Shown one piece after another: positions 21,417-30,944 of a stretch of 64,000 nt of DNA (position 1 is the stretch's first letter; every line of letters starts with the position of its first letter). Below the pieces are notes generated by a model. The model did no database searches. It worked only from the letters and a program-made list of their open reading frames with translations, and had not been told where the DNA came from. The stretch lies in NCBI GenBank assembly GCA_009840635.1, contig VXNL01000053.1, positions 20,658-84,657 on the forward strand, in the 5' to 3' direction. This stretch comes from Acidobacteriota bacterium (GTDB lineage Bacteria; Acidobacteriota; Vicinamibacteria; Marinacidobacterales; Marinacidobacteraceae). Position numbers and translations under genes: made by a program.

Positions 21417-22217
21417 TCAGCGTCCCTCGATCCGGGAGGCCCGGCTCAGTTCGCGGACCTCCGCCCGCCGGTAGCCGGGCGGCGTCCTCACCTCGAAGGA
21501 ATCGGGGTGCAGGGAGGTGTTGACCTCCAGTTCCTCGACCGTCAGGGTGGCGCGCGTGCGCTCGGACTCGACCTCCACCAGGCGCGGCACCTGCCGTCCC
21601 TGCTGCCGGTAGCGGCCGGGATAGCGGGCCTCGTAACCCGGGGCCACGACGCGCCGCACCTGGCCGCCGTCCGCCGGATCGTCCCACCACACCGCGGTCC
21701 CGTTCCCGAGGACGGCGGACCCGTTCGCCGGAAGCGACCGGAGATTCTCCGGCCCTCCCACCGGAGCGCCGCTCCCGACCAGGAGCGCAGCAATCGCCTC
21801 GCTTCCCACGGAAACCCCGAGCAGCGGTCCCGTGAATTCCTCCAATTCCTCTCCTTCCGCGAACGCCCGCTCCCCGGGCACCACGAGGCGCGCCTCGCCC
21901 GGGCTGGCCACGAGCGTCCAGCGGGAGCCGCCGACGGGAGCGAAGAGTTCCAGACGCATCGCCTCGACGGCCTCGGGGTCCGCGCCGCCGGACGGGCGGA
22001 CGAACACGACCAGCAGGCGTCCCGAGAAGCGGCCGCGCTCACCTTCGCCGCGAAGGCTCACGACGGCCTGATACCGCCGCACGCCCGCGGCCAGCCTGGC
22101 CGTCTCGTCCAGCAGCCGAAACGCAGCGGTCTCGTCGAGGGGCGCCGCCGGGACCCGGACCGCCCGGGCCGCGCACCCCAGGGAAGCGGCGAGGCCCCAG
22201 AGAATCGCAAGTCGCAG
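21417..22217 (-). CDS. LolB-like outer membrane lipoprotein (start unresolved)
   Basis: A lipoprotein-like frame reading RLAILWGLAASLGCAARAVRV, i.e. a hydrophobic signal ending in a plausible lipobox (SLGC), then ~240 residues of beta-rich sequence (VVSLRGEGERGRFSGRLLVVFV; MRLELFAPVGGSRWTLVA). The fold pattern and place, between a TPR gene and ispE-prs exactly where lolB sits in many bacteria, suggest LolB or a related LolA/B-fold protein that inserts lipoproteins in the outer membrane. No ATG, GTG or TTG occurs in frame before the signal; the first is GTG at 22082, which would delete it. A CTG at 22217 is my provisional start; an ATG at 22234 is one frame off, so a single-base sequence error is possible. 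Confidence 0.62.
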   Translation of the reverse strand: MRLAILWGLAASLGCAARAVRVPAAPLDETAAFRLLDETARLAAGVRRYQAVVSLRGEGERGRFSGRLLVVFVRPSGGADPEAVEAMRLELFAPVGGSRWTLVASPGEARLVVPGERAFAEGEELEEFTGPLLGVSVGSEAIAALLVGSGAPVGGPENLRSLPANGSAVLGNGTAVWWDDPADGGQVRRVVAPGYEARYPGRYRQQGRQVPRLVEVESERTRATLTVEELEVNTSLHPDSFEVRTPPGYRRAEVRELSRASRIEGR

Positions 22218-22284
22218 CGCCGCGCCCCGGCCATGGGGGTGACCGCTTCGCGGACGTTCCAGGGCGGCCGGGTCCGCCGCCGAC

Positions 22285-24312
22285 CTAGTCCCGATCGTTC
22301 CCGGCTTCCTCGATTTTTCGGGCGATCGCCTCTCGTTCGAGTTCCTGGTCGCCGTCGTGCTGGAGAGCCTTCCGCCAGAAGCGGACCGCTTCCTCGCTGT
22401 TTCCCTTCGCCCGGTACAGATCTCCGAGGTGGTCCAGAACCACGCTGTTCTCCGGCATGCACTGCTGGGCCCGAAGCAGGTTCGGCTCCGCCAGGTTCAG
22501 GTCGCCCTGCCGGAACTGCACCCAGCCGAGACTGTCGAGGTAGGAACCGTTGTACGGGTCCTCCGCGAGCGCCCGCTGGATCAGTTCCTCGGATTCCTCG
22601 AGCCGGTCGTTCCGGTCGGCGAGCATGTATCCGAGATAGTTGAGCGCGAGGTCGTGGTCGGGCTCCGCGGCGATCACCCGGCGGAACTCCGCCTCCGCTT
22701 CCTCGAGCTTTCCCTGCCGCTCGAGCAGGGCGCCGAGCTGGAATCGAAAGTCCGGGTCATCCGCCCGCTCTTCGAGCCAGCCGCGGGTAATCCGCTCCGC
22801 CGCCGGCAGGTCGCCCCTTTCGGCGTGGTGGCGGACCAGCGCGTGGACCGCTCCCCCCGTCTCGGGATACTCGGCCACCAGGGCCCGGAGGATTCCAAGC
22901 GCGGCGTCGCTCCGGCCTCCCGCGTTCAGCACCCGGGCCTGGAGCGCGAGCAGGCCCGGTTCCCCGGGCCGGTCCGCAATCAGCGCTTCGACCAGCACGG
23001 CTGCTTCGTCCGGCAGCCCGGCCGCCACCCGGTTCTGCACGAGGGCCACCCGATACCGGAAGGCCTCGACACTGTCCCCGGAGAGCCGGAAGGCTTCCTG
23101 GAGCGCGTCGGACGCCTCCTCGTACTCTCCGAGGTGCTCCAGCGCCTGCGCGAGTCGGGCGAGGGTTTCCCGGCGATGGCGGGAGCCGTAGGAGTCCCGG
23201 GGGAGCGCTACCACCGCCTGGAATTCCTCGGCCGCCCTGGCGTACTCGCAGCGGGTGGCGAAGACGCCGCCGAGCGCCATTCGCGCCGGGACGCTCCGGC
23301 TGTTCTCCTCCAGCAGCCGCAGCAAGACCGCTTCCGCATCCTCGAGCTGACGCTGCTGCCTCCGCACCATCGCCAGACCCATGAGGGCTATTTCGCTGCG
23401 GGGCTCCGCCGCGAGGATCCGTTCGAAGGCCTCGGCGGCGGCCTCCAGGCGGCCCAGGCGGGCCAGGCCGTCCGCGAGGGACAGGCGGAGCGCCTGATCG
23501 TCGGGATGGTCGGCGGACCCCTTCTCGTAGAGCGCGACGACCTCGGCCAGGGCTTCGTCGGGCGACCGGCCGGGGATCCCGCGGTCGCGCAGGAGGTCGT
23601 CCACCATCTCCCGCGCTTCCGGCTGGCGCGGTTCGATGCGAAGCGATTGCAGCAGGTAGTCGAACGCCTGCTCCCTGTCTCCGGCGGACAGGCGGAGTTG
23701 CGCGAGCAGCAGCAACTCGCTGAAAGCGTCCGGAGCGCGGCGCAAGATCTCGCGAAGATGCGTCGCCGCCTCCTCGCCGCGCTGCAGGGCGGCGAGCAGC
23801 CGAGCCAGCTGGGAGCGGCTCCGGAGGTCCTCGGGGTCGAGGCGGACCGCCTCGCTCAGCGAAGCGACCGCACGCTCCGCGGCCTCGGGATCGTCCCCGG
23901 ACCGGAGGCGGCGAAAGTGCACCGCGCCGAGCGCCCGGTGGGCGGCGGCGGCCTCCGGGTCCCGCTCGACCGCCTCCGCGGCCGCCGCTTCGGCGGCCTC
24001 CAGATCGCGGGTGGAGAGGCTGAGGTTGGCGATCTCGATGAGCGGATCGACCGCCTGCGGGTCGAGTTGGGCCGCCCGCCGGTAGGCGGCAATCGCCTCG
24101 TCACGCTCACCGGACATCTGCGCGAACCGGCCTTCGCCGAACACCCGGTAAGCCTCGGCGACCGGATCGACCGCGACCGGAACGTCAACCGTGTCCTCGG
24201 CTTCGGCTTGCTGCGGCGTCTCCTCCGTGGGAACCGGGTCCTGGGCGCCGTCGGTTCTCACGGGGAACGCCACGAGAAGCGCCAGCAGCGCCCACAGGGC
24301 CATCCGGGACAT
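22285..24312 (-). CDS. Exported tetratricopeptide-repeat protein
   Basis: A 675-residue protein with a Sec signal (MSRMALWALLALLVAFPVRTDGA), an acidic linker, then at least a dozen TPR units with the W/L-G-Y-A-F-A-P pattern (for example GERDEAIAAYRRAAQLDPQA, EEAEAEFRRVIAAEPDHDLA, RAQQCMPENSVVLDHLGDLY). TPR arrays are protein-protein scaffolds. A large TPR protein upstream of lolB-ispE is common and is often linked to outer-membrane assembly; a specific partner cannot be read from the sequence. The gene precedes the LolB-like gene by about 70 bp and ends in a charged helix. Confidence 0.85.
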   Translation of the reverse strand: MSRMALWALLALLVAFPVRTDGAQDPVPTEETPQQAEAEDTVDVPVAVDPVAEAYRVFGEGRFAQMSGERDEAIAAYRRAAQLDPQAVDPLIEIANLSLSTRDLEAAEAAAAEAVERDPEAAAAHRALGAVHFRRLRSGDDPEAAERAVASLSEAVRLDPEDLRSRSQLARLLAALQRGEEAATHLREILRRAPDAFSELLLLAQLRLSAGDREQAFDYLLQSLRIEPRQPEAREMVDDLLRDRGIPGRSPDEALAEVVALYEKGSADHPDDQALRLSLADGLARLGRLEAAAEAFERILAAEPRSEIALMGLAMVRRQQRQLEDAEAVLLRLLEENSRSVPARMALGGVFATRCEYARAAEEFQAVVALPRDSYGSRHRRETLARLAQALEHLGEYEEASDALQEAFRLSGDSVEAFRYRVALVQNRVAAGLPDEAAVLVEALIADRPGEPGLLALQARVLNAGGRSDAALGILRALVAEYPETGGAVHALVRHHAERGDLPAAERITRGWLEERADDPDFRFQLGALLERQGKLEEAEAEFRRVIAAEPDHDLALNYLGYMLADRNDRLEESEELIQRALAEDPYNGSYLDSLGWVQFRQGDLNLAEPNLLRAQQCMPENSVVLDHLGDLYRAKGNSEEAVRFWRKALQHDGDQELEREAIARKIEEAGNDRD

Positions 24313-24407
24313 GGACCGGGGAATTTATCGCTGCCGGCCCAGGTCCGGGAACGCCCGTCTGCCCGGTTGCACCGGGAAGAGAGAAACCTCCGGCAGGTCC
24401 GCGCCGT

Positions 24408-24454
24408 GCGCGGCGCGGAGCGCCGCGCGTGCCGGTCTGAAGACCGGCGTTCCC
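24408..24454. repeat. Hairpin plus REP-like unit between the TPR gene and purH
   Basis: GCGCGGCGC-GGA-GCGCCGCGC (24408-24428) is a perfect 9-bp stem. It is followed immediately by GCCGGTCTGAAGACCGGCGT (24431-24450), a member of the REP-like family also seen near 32290-32500, 44189, 57499 and 59100. It lies in the 143-bp gap downstream of purH. A role as mRNA stabiliser or transcription stop is possible; there is no T-tract. Confidence 0.6.
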
Positions 24455-24455
24455 C

Positions 24456-26039
24456 TCAATGCCGGAAGTGGCGCGCGCCAGTCAAGACCATCGCCAGACC
24501 CCACGCGTCGGCGGCGTCGATGACCTCCTGGTCCCTGACGGAGCCGCCCGGCTGGATCACCGCGGTGATCCCGGCGTCGGCCAGCACCTCGAGCCCGTCC
24601 GCGAACGGGAAGAACGCGTCCGACGCCGCGACGGCGCCCTCGACCGGGGACTGGGCCTTTTCGATCGCGAGCCGGCAGGAGTCGAGCCGGCTCATCTGGC
24701 CCGCGCCCACCCCCAGCAGCGCGCTTCCACGCCCCACCACGATGGCGTTCGACTTCACGTGTTTCGCGGCCTGCCAGACGAACCGCAGGCCCTCCCATTC
24801 GGCCTCCGAGGGCTCCCGCCGGGTGGCTACCCGGTAAGCGGATTCCTCGTCGCCGCGGTCCCAGTCCTGGACCAGCAGTCCGCCCGCCACCCGCGCGAAA
24901 TAACGCCCCCCGGGCGCGAAACCCCGAAGGTCCCTCATCTCGATCAGCCGCAGGTTCTTCTTCCGCCGGAGCCGGGCGAAGGCGTCGGGATGGAACGAGG
25001 GGGCCGCGATGGCTTCCAGGAAGGTCGAGGCCATTTCCTTGGCGGTGTCCAGATCGACCTCGCGGCTCAGCGCCACGATGCCGCCGAAGGCGGACACCGG
25101 ATCGGTGGCCCGGGCGGCCCGGTACGCCTCCACCAGCGTGCCCGCGACCGCGGCGCCGGCCGGATTCGAATGCTTGATGATCGCCGCGGCGGCTTCGCTG
25201 TCCTCACGGGAGTTCGCCAGGTCGGCGACCAGCCGCACGGCGGCGTCGAGATCCAGGATGTTGTTGTAGGAGAGCTCCTTGCCGTGGAGCTTCCGGGCGC
25301 CCGGGATCCCGGCGGGCCCGGATCCCGGATCGCGATAGAGCGCGGCCGTCTGGTGCGGGTTCTCGCCGTAGCGGAGCTCGGCCACCCGCGCGAACTCGAG
25401 GGACACCCGCTCGGGGAAGTCCTCCCCGGCGCCGTCCCCGGCGAACGAACCCGCGACCGCCCGGTCGTAGGCCGCGGTCGCGGCGAATGCCGTCCCCGCC
25501 AGCCGGCGGCGAAGGGCGTGTCCGACGCCGGGGTCGGGATCGTCGAGGGCGGCGAGCACCGCCGGGTACTCGCCCGGATCCACGACCACCGTCACGTCGG
25601 GCCAGTTCTTGGCCGCCGCGCGGACCAGGCAGGGGCCGCCGATGTCGATGTTCTCCCTCAGCTCGTCGTCCCCAGCTCCCCGGGCGAGGGTCTCCTCGAA
25701 GGGGTAGAAGTTGACGGCGACGACGTCGATGGGCCGGATGCCGAGCGACTCGAGCGACTCGAGATCGTCCGGGCGGGAGCGCCGGGCGAGGATCCCCCCG
25801 TGGATCCGCGGATGGAGGGTCTTGACGCGGCCGTCGAGGATCTCGGGATGCCCGGTCACCTCGGAAACCTCGAGCACGGCGATGCCGGAGTCTCGGAGAA
25901 AGCGCGCCGTGCCGCCGCTGGCCACGATCTCGAATCCGCGCTCGACCAGCCCCCGGGCGAAGGCGTCGAGCCCCTCCTTGCGGCTGACGCTGAGCAGGGC
26001 TCGGCGCGGACGGTTGTTGGGGTCTTGCGATTCACTCAT
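24456..26039 (-). CDS. purH: Bifunctional AICAR transformylase / IMP cyclohydrolase
   Basis: Last two steps of de novo purine synthesis. Residues 1-200 are the MGS-like IMP cyclohydrolase (RRALLSVSRKEGLDAFARGL; EVTGHPEILDGRVKTLHPRI). The C-terminal two thirds is the transformylase with YGENPHQTAALY, LSYNNILDLDAA, the catalytic KHSNPAGAAVA and SDAFFPFADG motifs. The ATG at 26039 (MSESQDPNNRPRR) is chosen; upstream codons to 26117 are unconserved. It is divergent from selA, with a 95-bp shared promoter region. Confidence 0.97.
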   Translation of the reverse strand: MSESQDPNNRPRRALLSVSRKEGLDAFARGLVERGFEIVASGGTARFLRDSGIAVLEVSEVTGHPEILDGRVKTLHPRIHGGILARRSRPDDLESLESLGIRPIDVVAVNFYPFEETLARGAGDDELRENIDIGGPCLVRAAAKNWPDVTVVVDPGEYPAVLAALDDPDPGVGHALRRRLAGTAFAATAAYDRAVAGSFAGDGAGEDFPERVSLEFARVAELRYGENPHQTAALYRDPGSGPAGIPGARKLHGKELSYNNILDLDAAVRLVADLANSREDSEAAAAIIKHSNPAGAAVAGTLVEAYRAARATDPVSAFGGIVALSREVDLDTAKEMASTFLEAIAAPSFHPDAFARLRRKKNLRLIEMRDLRGFAPGGRYFARVAGGLLVQDWDRGDEESAYRVATRREPSEAEWEGLRFVWQAAKHVKSNAIVVGRGSALLGVGAGQMSRLDSCRLAIEKAQSPVEGAVAASDAFFPFADGLEVLADAGITAVIQPGGSVRDQEVIDAADAWGLAMVLTGARHFRH

Positions 26040-26134
26040 GGGCCGGACGGCGGCGGATGCTAGCAGGGGCCCGCGACCTCCCGAGTACTCTTGGAAGCCG
26101 GCGCCGGCTTCCCCCATCGCGGCGTCCCGATTCC

Positions 26135-27571
26135 GTGTCCGAAAGCCAGCCAGCCGCCCTCGCGCAGCTCCCCGCGGTGGGCCGGCTTCTCGAGACGGCG
26201 CGGTTCCGGAGCCTCGCGGACGCCTTCGGGAGACCGCTCGTCACCGCCGCGCTCCGCACCGAGATTTCGGAGCTTCGCCGGGCGCTGCGGGCGGCGGCCG
26301 TTCCGGCGGGCTTCTCCCGCAATCCCGAAGCCTGGCTCGCCGCGGCCGTCGAGTCGCGGCTCGAGCGGGCCGCCGGGCCGGACCTCCGGCGGGTGATCAA
26401 CGCCACCGGCGTGGTCGTCCACACCAACCTGGGGAGGGCGCCGCTGTCCGAGCGCGCCGCGCAGGCCGTCTTCCGCGCCGCGAGCGGTTACTCCGACCTC
26501 GAGTTCGATCTCGCCTCCGGCGCCCGGGGGAGCCGCCAGGAGCACCTCGGCGGTCTCTTCGAAGCCATGTTTCCCGGAAAGGCCTCGGCCGTTACCGGGA
26601 ATGCCGCCGGCGGAGTCCTGCTGGCGCTCGACACCCTCGCCGCCGGGAAAGACGTGGTGGTGTCCCGGGGGGAACTGGTCGAGATCGGAGACTCCTTCCG
26701 GATCCCCGACATCCTGAAGAAGAGCGGCGCGCGGCTCGTCGAGGTCGGAACGACCAACCGGACCCGCCTCGACGACTACCGGCGCGCCATCACCGGGAGC
26801 CAGGGAGAGGTCGGCGCACTGCTCAAGGTGCATCAGTCCAACTTCCGGATCGTCGGCTTCACCGAGGCGGCGTCGACCGCCGACCTCGTTGCGCTGGGGG
26901 CGGAGTTCGGGATCCCCGTCATCGAGGACTTCGGCAGCGGCAACCTCCAGCCCCTGACCGAGCTCGGAGTGGACGGCGCCGGGAACGAACCGACCCTCGC
27001 GGATCGGGTCGCGTCGGGCGCCGACCTCGTCATCTTCTCGGGAGACAAGCTGTTCGGAGGACCCCAGGCCGGAATCCTGCTGGGGACCGCAGAGGTCATC
27101 CGAGCCTGTCGCAAGAATCCGCTCGCGCGGGCGCTGCGCCCCGACAAGATGGCCATCGCCGGGCTCCAGGCAACGCTCTGGAGCCACCTGACCGGACGCG
27201 CCCGCCGTGAGGTTCCGGTGATCCGCGCCATCGCGCGGCCGCTCGAGGAGATCGCGGCGGCCGCGGAACGCCTGCGCGACTCGCTCGGGCCTGCCGGAGG
27301 CTGGAATGTGGAAGTGGTTGCGGAGACTTCCCGAATCGGGGGCGGGGCGGCTCCGGGAGCGGGTCTACTGACCCGCTGCCTGGCTCTCTCCCGCATCGGA
27401 ACCGAGGCCGAAGAGATTCGCCGGAAGCTGCTCCGGAGCGACCCGCCGGTGGTCGCCCGCATCGTGGACGACCGGGTGCTCCTCGACCTGCGCACCGTTC
27501 CGCCGGAAGAGAACGACGAGCTGCTGGCGGCCCTCCAGTCGCTGGTGGATGAGCCTGATTCCCCGGGCTGA
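26135..27571 (+). CDS. selA: L-seryl-tRNA(Sec) selenium transferase
   Basis: SelA is the PLP enzyme that converts seryl-tRNA(Sec) to selenocysteinyl-tRNA(Sec). The 478-residue form from GTG 26135 (SESQPAALAQLPAVGRLLE) has the N-terminal tRNA-binding helices, RRVINATGVVVHTNLGRAPL, YSDLEFDLASGARGSR and the PLP lysine in LVIFSGDKLFGGPQAGILLG. These are true SelA signatures, unlike the SelA-like gene at 51527. The frame is open upstream to 26057 but unconserved. selB and the tRNA-Sec gene are not in the window; a selD fusion lies at 34469-36739. Confidence 0.95.
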   Translation: MSESQPAALAQLPAVGRLLETARFRSLADAFGRPLVTAALRTEISELRRALRAAAVPAGFSRNPEAWLAAAVESRLERAAGPDLRRVINATGVVVHTNLGRAPLSERAAQAVFRAASGYSDLEFDLASGARGSRQEHLGGLFEAMFPGKASAVTGNAAGGVLLALDTLAAGKDVVVSRGELVEIGDSFRIPDILKKSGARLVEVGTTNRTRLDDYRRAITGSQGEVGALLKVHQSNFRIVGFTEAASTADLVALGAEFGIPVIEDFGSGNLQPLTELGVDGAGNEPTLADRVASGADLVIFSGDKLFGGPQAGILLGTAEVIRACRKNPLARALRPDKMAIAGLQATLWSHLTGRARREVPVIRAIARPLEEIAAAAERLRDSLGPAGGWNVEVVAETSRIGGGAAPGAGLLTRCLALSRIGTEAEEIRRKLLRSDPPVVARIVDDRVLLDLRTVPPEENDELLAALQSLVDEPDSPG

Positions 27572-27610
27572 ATCCGGCCCATCCACAAAGTACCCTTCCC
27601 GGACCGCCGC

Positions 27611-27862
27611 ATGATTCCCGTCCACGAACGATCCGGCCAGGACGCTCCCGCGAACCCCGCCGGCATCCTCTTCATCAACGGGAAAGAGCGTGCGGTGCCG
27701 CAGCCGGCGTCGGTGCGGGGCGCCCTCGAGGCGCTCGGGCTTCTGAGCCGCCCGGTCGCGGTCGAGCTCAACGGGCGCCTGGTGCGCCGCGCCGATCAGG
27801 AGACGACCGCGCTGAAAGCGGGGGACCGCGTGGAAATCGTGAGTTTCGTGGGCGGTGGCTGA
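27611..27862 (+). CDS. thiS: Thiamine biosynthesis sulfur carrier protein ThiS
   Basis: Ubiquitin-like sulfur carrier of thiazole synthesis. The last ~65 residues match ([45 protein letters not shown]) and end in the required Gly-Gly that is adenylated and thiocarboxylated. The 17-residue N-terminal extension is unusual. The 3' end overlaps thiG by 8 bp, fitting the ThiS-ThiG partnership. Confidence 0.94.
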   Translation: MIPVHERSGQDAPANPAGILFINGKERAVPQPASVRGALEALGLLSRPVAVELNGRLVRRADQETTALKAGDRVEIVSFVGGG

Positions 27863-28646
27863 GGTGACTGCGGTCGAAGACTCCCCGCTCGCGCTGGGCG
27901 GGCACACCTTCCAATCCCGCCTGATCCTGGGCACCGGCAAGTACGCGTCGCTTCCGCTGATGCGGGACTGTCACGCCGCTTCCGGGTGCGAGATGGTGAC
28001 GGTCGCGGTCCGCCGGGTGGACCTCGATGCCGAAGAGACCCTGCTCGACTACATCCCCCGTGACCGCTACACGCTGCTCCCCAACACCGCGGACTGCTTC
28101 ACCGCCCGTGAAGCGATCCGCACGTCGCACCTCGCCCGGGAGGCCGGACTCTCGAACTGGATCAAGCTGGAGGTCATCGGCGACCGGAAGACGCTCTACC
28201 CGGACAACGAGGAACTCCTGATCGCTACCCGCGAACTGGTCGCCGACGGATTCGTGGTGCTTCCTTACACGAGCGACGACGTGGTGGTCGCCCAGAAGCT
28301 CGAGCAGGCCGGCGCCGCCGCGGTGATGCCGCTGGGAGCCCCCATCGGCTCCGGTCTCGGGATCCAGAACCGCAACAACATCGCGTTCATCCGCGAGGCA
28401 GTCTCGGTGCCGGTCATCGTGGACGCCGGCGTGGGAACCGCGTCCGACGTCACGGTGGCGATGGAGCTGGGCGCCGACGGGGTGCTCCTGAACACCGCGG
28501 TCGCGGCCGCCCGGGAGCCGGTGAAGATGGCCGAGGCGATGAAGCTCGCCGTCGAGGCCGGGCGGCTCTCCTGGCTCGCGGGACGGATGCCCCGCCGCCG
28601 CTACGCCACCGCGTCCTCGCCCCCGGCGGACGCGCCGCTCGCCTAA
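27855..28646 (+). CDS. thiG: Thiazole synthase
   Basis: Forms the thiazole phosphate ring of thiamine from DXP, dehydroglycine and ThiS thiocarboxylate. The TIM-barrel features are clear: [12 protein letters not shown], the Schiff-base Lys in [10 protein letters not shown] (near residue 97), [21 protein letters not shown] phosphate loop (here [20 protein letters not shown]) and [20 protein letters not shown]. Start GTG 27855 overlaps thiS; GTG 27867 is an alternative. Confidence 0.96.
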   Translation: MAEVTAVEDSPLALGGHTFQSRLILGTGKYASLPLMRDCHAASGCEMVTVAVRRVDLDAEETLLDYIPRDRYTLLPNTADCFTAREAIRTSHLAREAGLSNWIKLEVIGDRKTLYPDNEELLIATRELVADGFVVLPYTSDDVVVAQKLEQAGAAAVMPLGAPIGSGLGIQNRNNIAFIREAVSVPVIVDAGVGTASDVTVAMELGADGVLLNTAVAAAREPVKMAEAMKLAVEAGRLSWLAGRMPRRRYATASSPPADAPLA

Positions 28647-28652
28647 CAGCTA

Positions 28653-29423
28653 GTGCCAACCGCCTCCCGCAAGAAGGCCCGGGCCGCACGGAACGAGCAG
28701 ACTCCGGACAGCCAGGCCGCGGAGCGGGCCCTCCGGCGGCGTACCGGACGGATCGTCCGGGCGCTCGCGAAGGAGTACTCGGCGGCCGAGTGCGCGCTGC
28801 TGCACGACTCCGCCCTCCAGTTGCTGGTCGCCACCATCCTCTCGGCGCAGTGCACCGACCGCCGGGTGAACATGGTCACCCCGGCGCTCTTCGCCCGCTA
28901 CCCGACGGCGGATGACTTCGCCGACGCCGACCCCGACGAGTTGGAGGAGATGATCCATTCGACGGGTTTCTTCCGGAACAAGACCCGTTCCATCATGGGC
29001 GCCTGCCAGCGGATCCGCGACGACTTCGCCGGCGAGGTGCCGGACAACATGGAGGACCTTCTGACCCTGCCCGGCGTCGCCCGGAAGACCGCGAACGTCG
29101 TCCTCGGCACCTGGTTCGGGAAGAACGAAGGGGTGGTGGTGGACACCCACGTCTTCCGCATCTCGCATCGCCTGGGCCTCGCGCCGAAGAAGACGACGAA
29201 CCACACGGAGCAACGGCTGATGGCGCTCGTCCCGCGCCGCGAATGGACCAACTTCAGCCACCGGGTGATCCTCCACGGCCGGGCCATCTGCGACGCCCGA
29301 AACCCGAAATGCCGGGAATGCACGCTGGAGAGCATGTGTCCCAGGAACGGAGTCGAACCGCCGCCGTCGGAGCGCGTCCGGACTCCCGGCCGGCGGCGCG
29401 CCGGGCGCCCGGCCTCCGCATGA
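28653..29423 (+). CDS. nth: Endonuclease III (DNA glycosylase/AP lyase)
   Basis: Base-excision repair of oxidised pyrimidines. The helix-hairpin-helix LTLPGVARKTANVVLGTWFG carries the catalytic Lys, and GVVVDTHVFRISHRLGL the catalytic Asp. The 4Fe-4S ligands follow the canonical C-x6-C-x2-C-x5-C spacing (CDARNPKCRECTLESMC). The N- and C-terminal ~25 residues are basic and unconserved. GTG start at 28653, six bases after the thiG stop; the last four bases overlap the next gene. Confidence 0.96.
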   Translation: MPTASRKKARAARNEQTPDSQAAERALRRRTGRIVRALAKEYSAAECALLHDSALQLLVATILSAQCTDRRVNMVTPALFARYPTADDFADADPDELEEMIHSTGFFRNKTRSIMGACQRIRDDFAGEVPDNMEDLLTLPGVARKTANVVLGTWFGKNEGVVVDTHVFRISHRLGLAPKKTTNHTEQRLMALVPRREWTNFSHRVILHGRAICDARNPKCRECTLESMCPRNGVEPPPSERVRTPGRRRAGRPASA

Positions 29424-29896
29424 ATCCGCGCAAGACCCTCTATCTGGCCAATCCGTACGGCTTCTCGGAAGGACAGCGGGCGGGACCGCTCAAGGAGCTC
29501 GTCCGCGCGCTGGAGGCGCTGGGCGTCGAGGTCTGGGAGCCTTTCGCCCGCAACAACCAGGTGGATCGGGCCGCCCCGGGTTGGGCGTACCGGATCGGCC
29601 AGGCGGATCTCAGCGACGTGCGGGACGCCGACGGATTCTTCGCGGTGGTGAACGGCTGTCCCCCGGATGAGGGGGTCATGGTGGAACTCGGGATGGCGGT
29701 CGCCTGGCGGAAGCCGGTGTTCCTGTTCCGCGACGATTTCCGGCGCTCTACGGACAGCGAGGAGTACCCGCTGAACCTGATGCTCTTCACCGGCCTGCCG
29801 GAGATCGGCTGGGAGGCGAACTGGTACTCGTCCGTCGAGGAGATCGCCGATCCGGACAAGGCGCTCGCCCGCTGGCTGCGCCAGCAACCAGCCTGA
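29420..29896 (+). CDS. Nucleoside 2-deoxyribosyltransferase-like protein
   Basis: A 158-residue Rossmann-like protein of the nucleoside 2-deoxyribosyltransferase superfamily: KTLYLANPYGFSEG at the N-terminus, RDADGFFAVVNGCPPDEGVM and VELGMAVAWRKPVFLFRDDF. The DEGVMVELGMA segment contains the Asp/Glu pattern of the active site. Members swap bases on deoxyribosides or hydrolyse nucleotides; the substrate cannot be told here. The ATG at 29420 overlaps the nth stop by 4 bp; the frame is open upstream but overlaps nth. Confidence 0.82.
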   Translation: MNPRKTLYLANPYGFSEGQRAGPLKELVRALEALGVEVWEPFARNNQVDRAAPGWAYRIGQADLSDVRDADGFFAVVNGCPPDEGVMVELGMAVAWRKPVFLFRDDFRRSTDSEEYPLNLMLFTGLPEIGWEANWYSSVEEIADPDKALARWLRQQPA

Positions 29897-30936
29897 TGCG
29901 CCTCGGCCTCGAACTCGGCTACCTGACGAAGGGTTCACCCGACCCGGTGGCGCTCGCCGAACGGGCGGAGGCCGTCGGGTTCGATTCGGTCTGGGTCTCG
30001 GAAGCCTGGGGTTCCGACGGGGTCAGCCTGCTCGCCTGGATCGGCGCCCGGACCGAACGGGTCGCGCTCGGCACCGCCATCCTGCCTATCGGCTCGCGCA
30101 CCCCGGCGCTCCTGGCGCAGACGGCGGCCACGCTTGACATGCTCAGCGGAGGACGGCTGATCCTCGGCCTCGGCGTCTCCGGTCCGCAGGTCATGGAGGG
30201 GTGGCACGGCGTCCCGTTCGCGAAGCCGGTGACCCGGACCCGCGAGACGGTCGAAGTCATCCGGGGCATCCTTCGCCGGGAGCGGAAGCTGGAGTACGAC
30301 GGTGAGTCCATCCGGCTCCCCATGCCGGACGGCACCGGGCTTGGAAAGCCGCTGAAGCTGATGCTCCGACCGCATCGTGCCGAGATTCCGATCTACCTCG
30401 CCTCGATCGGTCCCCAGAACACCGCGCTCACCGCGGAGACCGCGGACGGCTGGCTCCCGTTCCTCTACTCGCCGGACCAGGCCGCCGACGTCTGGGGTCC
30501 CGCGCTCGCCGCCGGCGCCGCGAGCCGGAAGCTGCCGGCGCCACTCGACATCGCTCCGATGGTCGATTGCGCCCTGGGCAGCGATCTCTTCCGTCTCCGC
30601 GACCAGTTACGGCCGGGGATCGCGCTCTACGTGGGCGGCATGGGGGCGCGCCGGCGCAACTTCTACAACCAGCTCGCGTGCCGTTACGGCTACGAGGCCG
30701 CAGCGAAGACGATCCAGGACCTCTATTTGGACGGGAAAAAGGACGACGCGGCGGCGGCGGTCCCCGACGGGCTGGTGGACGAGATCTGCCTCGTCGGGCC
30801 GGAGGCGAGGATTGCCGAGCGGATGGCCGCGTACCGGGAAGCGGGGGTCACGACCCTGATCGTGTCACCGCCCGTGGATGAGGAGGGGAATCCCGCGCCG
30901 GACGGCCTGGACGCGCTGCGACGCGCGTGCTCCTGA
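29896..30936 (+). CDS. LLM-class (luciferase-like) F420-type oxidoreductase
   Basis: A 346-residue TIM-barrel of the bacterial luciferase family: LGLELGYLTKGSPDPVALAE, FDSVWVSEAWGSDGVSLLAW, LGTAILPIGSRTPALLAQTA and LSGGRLILGLGVSGPQV. The last motif, with the non-prolyl cis region, is typical of F420-dependent members, but FMN use is not excluded and no F420 biosynthesis gene is in the window. The ATG shares one base with the preceding TGA (TGATG), indicating re-initiation coupling. Substrate unknown. Confidence 0.86.
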   Translation: MRLGLELGYLTKGSPDPVALAERAEAVGFDSVWVSEAWGSDGVSLLAWIGARTERVALGTAILPIGSRTPALLAQTAATLDMLSGGRLILGLGVSGPQVMEGWHGVPFAKPVTRTRETVEVIRGILRRERKLEYDGESIRLPMPDGTGLGKPLKLMLRPHRAEIPIYLASIGPQNTALTAETADGWLPFLYSPDQAADVWGPALAAGAASRKLPAPLDIAPMVDCALGSDLFRLRDQLRPGIALYVGGMGARRRNFYNQLACRYGYEAAAKTIQDLYLDGKKDDAAAAVPDGLVDEICLVGPEARIAERMAAYREAGVTTLIVSPPVDEEGNPAPDGLDALRRACS

Positions 30937-30944
30937 ACTGATCG

